Shown: piece by piece, positions 59,358 to 64,000 of the stretch
How positions within the stretch are numbered: the stretch's first letter is position 1
Layout: each line of letters starts with the position of its first letter
From: Microbacterium sp. zg-B96
GTDB taxonomy: Bacteria; Actinomycetota; Actinomycetes; Actinomycetales; Microbacteriaceae
NCBI RefSeq assembly: GCF_030246865.1
Contig: NZ_CP126738.1
Coordinates: 806,001-870,000, forward strand
Reading direction: 5' to 3'
DNA length: 64,000 nt
Translations under genes and position numbers: made by a program
The notes under the pieces: generated by a model
What the model saw: only the letters and a program-made list of their open reading frames with translations
Told to the model about the DNA's origin: nothing
Databases searched by the model: none

Positions 59358-60689
59358 TCAGTCGAACATGCCGTCGAAAAGGCTGCCGATCACGAGGCCG
59401 CCCAGCAGACCGCCCATGATGTTGTTGCCACCGAGACCACCGCGACCGTAGCCGCCCTGCGGGCCGCCCCAGCCGGGATCCTGCGGGCGGGACGAGTCGA
59501 TGTCGCGCTGGGCGTACTGCAGCGCCTCGGAGGCGAGCAGGCCGCAGCGGCGGGCGTCGGCGAGGGCCTTCTCCCGATCGTCCTCCGGGATGGTGGTGCC
59601 GGTGATGATGGGTGCGAGGTCGAGTCGCAGGCTCTCCGCCTCGGCCAGGCGGGTGCGAGCGTCGGCGCCGATCCAGCCGCGGTGACCGGCGATGACCGAG
59701 CGGGCCACCGCCAGCTGGCGGTCGGCGTCGTCGACGGCGTGGCGCACGTGCGCCTCGGCGGGAACGGGTCGGGCGGCGCGCTCGCGGGCCTTGGCGATCA
59801 CGGTGTCCAGTGCGGCGTTCTTCTCACGCAGCACCGTCAGCTCGGCGAACGGGTCCGCCTTGCCGCCGGCGGGGGACAGGCTCGCCAGCGCGCGTTCCAA
59901 CTCGGCGACGGCGGTGGTCACCGCCGGCACCTGCGGCGCGTTGCGCGCGGCGACGATGTCTTCACGGGAGTCGGCCACGACCGCGGCGAGCGTCGACTGG
60001 GCGCGCAGCGCCTCGACCTCGAAGTCGTCGACGGCATCCAGCAGCGTCGCGGCGCGGCGTACCGCCTCGGTCGCCGTCTCCAGCGCCAGGTTGGCAGGTC
60101 CCCGCTCCCCGGCGTCGCGGCGCCGTTCGGCGACCTCGGCGCCGTGTGCGGCGAACTCCAGCAGGCCGGCGGCCTCGTCGGGGTTGCCGGCGATGCGCTG
60201 CAGAGCTTCGGGGGCGTACCGACGGCTGACCCGTTCGACGACCGTGCGTGCCGCCGGGAGCCGATCGGTCAGGCGCTGGACCTCCGAGCGGACGCCGGCG
60301 AGGATCTCGGGTGCGCGCCGGGCGCGTTCGATGCGCTCCGCGAGGGCGCCGGTGCGGTCATCGAGCAGATCGTCGGCCCACTCGCACAGCTGCACGATCC
60401 GGGCGTTGCGGGTGCGCAGCTCCTCGAGCGTGTCGGGGATGTCGTCGTGGTTGAGCTGGTTGAGGTGGAACGCCTCGCCCAGGTGGTGCCGCACCGCGGT
60501 GAGCGCTTCGCGCAGCTCGGCGGTGGACTCCGCGCCCAGCTCGGCCTCCGCGAAGACCAGTTCGTCGGTGGTGACCCGGAGCCGTTCGTCGGTCGCGACC
60601 AGCGCCGCGCCGGCGCGGCGGGCAAGATCGGCGTCCTGCCCCTGCAGTTCCTGCTGTTCCCGCTTGCGTTTGCCCCAGAATCCGGCCAT
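59358..60689 (-). CDS. Coiled-coil protein of unknown function with glycine-zipper C-terminus
   Basis: A 443-residue, almost wholly helical protein rich in Ala, Glu and Arg, with heptad-like runs over residues about 15-385 and no signal peptide. I do not recognise a named family; the repeated helices recall PspA-like or TPM-associated coiled-coil proteins. After a Gly-rich linker ([16 protein letters not shown]) it ends [22 protein letters not shown], a glycine-zipper-like amphipathic or membrane-touching helix. It lies between hpf and secA and is transcribed against hpf, divergent from secA across 177 bp. Confidence 0.6.
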   Translation of the reverse strand: MAGFWGKRKREQQELQGQDADLARRAGAALVATDERLRVTTDELVFAEAELGAESTAELREALTAVRHHLGEAFHLNQLNHDDIPDTLEELRTRNARIVQLCEWADDLLDDRTGALAERIERARRAPEILAGVRSEVQRLTDRLPAARTVVERVSRRYAPEALQRIAGNPDEAAGLLEFAAHGAEVAERRRDAGERGPANLALETATEAVRRAATLLDAVDDFEVEALRAQSTLAAVVADSREDIVAARNAPQVPAVTTAVAELERALASLSPAGGKADPFAELTVLREKNAALDTVIAKARERAARPVPAEAHVRHAVDDADRQLAVARSVIAGHRGWIGADARTRLAEAESLRLDLAPIITGTTIPEDDREKALADARRCGLLASEALQYAQRDIDSSRPQDPGWGGPQGGYGRGGLGGNNIMGGLLGGLVIGSLFDGMFD

Positions 60690-60866
60690 GTCACGATCCT
60701 AGAGCCGTGGCCGCGGCGCAGTGGCCGGTTCGCTCAGGGCGAGAGGTCCGGATGCGTCTGCAGGCGACGTCAAGGTCACGGCCCGATAACATGGCGGTGT
60801 ATGCCCGTGCGCCCGAGCGCGAGGGCGCAGGCACATCCGTGCCGACCCGACAGATGGAGATGCCCC

Positions 60867-63671
<2,805 letters not shown>

Positions 63672-63680
63672 CGGCAGGCA

Positions 63681-63702
63681 CTGTCCCGCATCACCGGGAC
63701 AG
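63681..63702 (+). terminator. Hairpin after secA
   Basis: CTGTCCCG, loop CATCAC, CGGGACAG: a perfect 8-bp stem starting 10 nt after the secA stop, with no T run. It is a probable secA terminator together with the next hairpin. Confidence 0.55.
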
Positions 63703-63711
63703 GAAGACTCA

Positions 63712-63750
63712 CCGACACAGGACGAATCCGGCTGGAATCTCCTGTGTCGG
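63712..63750. other. Second inverted repeat after secA
   Basis: CCGACACAGGA (63712-63722) pairs perfectly with 63740-63750 across a 17-nt loop. Its right arm is part of a tandem direct repeat. Confidence 0.55.
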
Positions 63751-63773
63751 GGAGTTCTCCTGCGCCGGGGAGT
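63738..63773. repeat. 18-bp tandem direct repeat between secA and the aminotransferase
   Basis: Bases 63738-63755 and 63756-63773 match at 16 of 18 positions (two T/C changes). Each copy has CTCC and GGGAG at its ends and so is itself weakly palindromic. Confidence 0.65.
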
Positions 63774-63828
63774 GGATGCCGCCGGGGGGCCGGGCCACGG
63801 ATGGGTCATTGGCCGGTGGCGCCGGCGA

Positions 63829-63834
63829 TATCCT
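63829..63834 (+). promoter_or_regulatory. Probable -10 box for leaderless aminotransferase gene
   Basis: TATCCT, 6 nt before the ATG at 63841, with no Shine-Dalgarno. Confidence 0.5.
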
Positions 63835-63840
63835 GAGCCG

Positions 63841-64000
63841 ATGAGTCCGCTGCGCAATCTCGACCAGTCGAGCAAGCTGAAGAACGTCCTCTACGAGATC
63901 CGTGGCCAGGCGCTGGCCGAGGCCGACCGTCTCGAGGACGACGGACACACGATCCTCAAGCTCAACACCGGCAACCCGGCCATCTTCGGCTTCGAGGCGC
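63841..64000 (+). CDS. PLP-dependent aminotransferase, AlaA type, 5' fragment
   Basis: The first 53 codons are visible. QSSKLKNVLYEIRGQALAEADRLEDDG followed by ILKLNTGNPAIFGFEA matches the N-terminus of class I aminotransferases of the E. coli AlaA kind (SSKLENVCYDIRG, LKLNIGNPAPFGF), which make alanine from pyruvate and glutamate. The active-site Lys lies outside the window. The start is supported by this alignment and the TATCCT box 6 nt upstream. Confidence 0.85.
   Translation, partial: MSPLRNLDQSSKLKNVLYEIRGQALAEADRLEDDGHTILKLNTGNPAIFGFEA

Overview
The window is high-GC DNA from an actinomycete. The best guess is the family Microbacteriaceae, probably Microbacterium or a close relative. 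The reasons are the WhiB-type regulator, the mtrA-mtrB-lpqB-comF-hpf-secA block, the galactofuran and dTDP-deoxyhexose wall genes, GTG/TTG starts with GTGA/ATGA gene overlaps, many leaderless-looking promoters, and a copy of a short palindromic repeat I recall as common in this family. Genus is inferred, not proven. I see no phage, insertion sequence, CRISPR array, rRNA or tRNA. No stretch over about 300 bases lacks a gene.

Region 1 (1-3327): the end of purK, then purE, a LytR-CpsA-Psr wall-polymer ligase and a glycosyltransferase. Region 2 (3363-34243) is a large cell-wall polysaccharide locus. It holds a secreted LGFP-repeat protein coupled to a lipoprotein, rmlC-rmlB divergent from rmlA, and a coupled chain of rmlA, RgpF-like transferase, acyltransferase-3 and AlgX-like SGNH protein. 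It also holds a lone SDR, a Wzm/Wzt exporter with a Wzt C-terminal domain, a polyprenol-phosphate mannose synthase with a flippase-like protein, and a galactofuran module (glfT2-like, glf, a second exporter without the Wzt C-terminal domain, glfT1-like). A nucleotide-sugar epimerase that looks inserted and two tandem O-antigen ligase/polymerase-like proteins close the locus. The gene set predicts export of at least two glycans, one galactofuranose-containing and one containing a 6-deoxyhexose (rhamnose or 6-deoxytalose), followed by acetylation and attachment to the wall.

Region 3 (34305-43332) holds manA, whiB2, a giant GT2 membrane protein, a DUF5719 protein, a zincin-like protein, a DUF3499 protein and ahcY. 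These are mostly members of the set known from M. tuberculosis Rv3248c-Rv3260c. Region 4 (42490-53584) is an RDD/SpoIIM and DUF58/MoxR/DUF4350/DUF4129/membrane-protein cluster (compare Rv3691-Rv3695). It is split here by a peroxide-defence cassette furA-katG-aqpZ with a perfect Fur-type palindrome. Region 5 (53750-63671) is mtrA, mtrB, lpqB, comF-like, hpf, a coiled-coil protein and secA, collinear with Rv3246c-Rv3240c. The window ends in the start of an AlaA-type aminotransferase.

Recurring regulatory theme: many genes have a TANNNT-like hexamer 6-7 (sometimes 9) nt before the start codon and no Shine-Dalgarno, the arrangement expected for leaderless mRNAs. Genes with long leaders (glf, the 21687 GT2, hpf, aqpZ) carry clear Shine-Dalgarno sequences instead.
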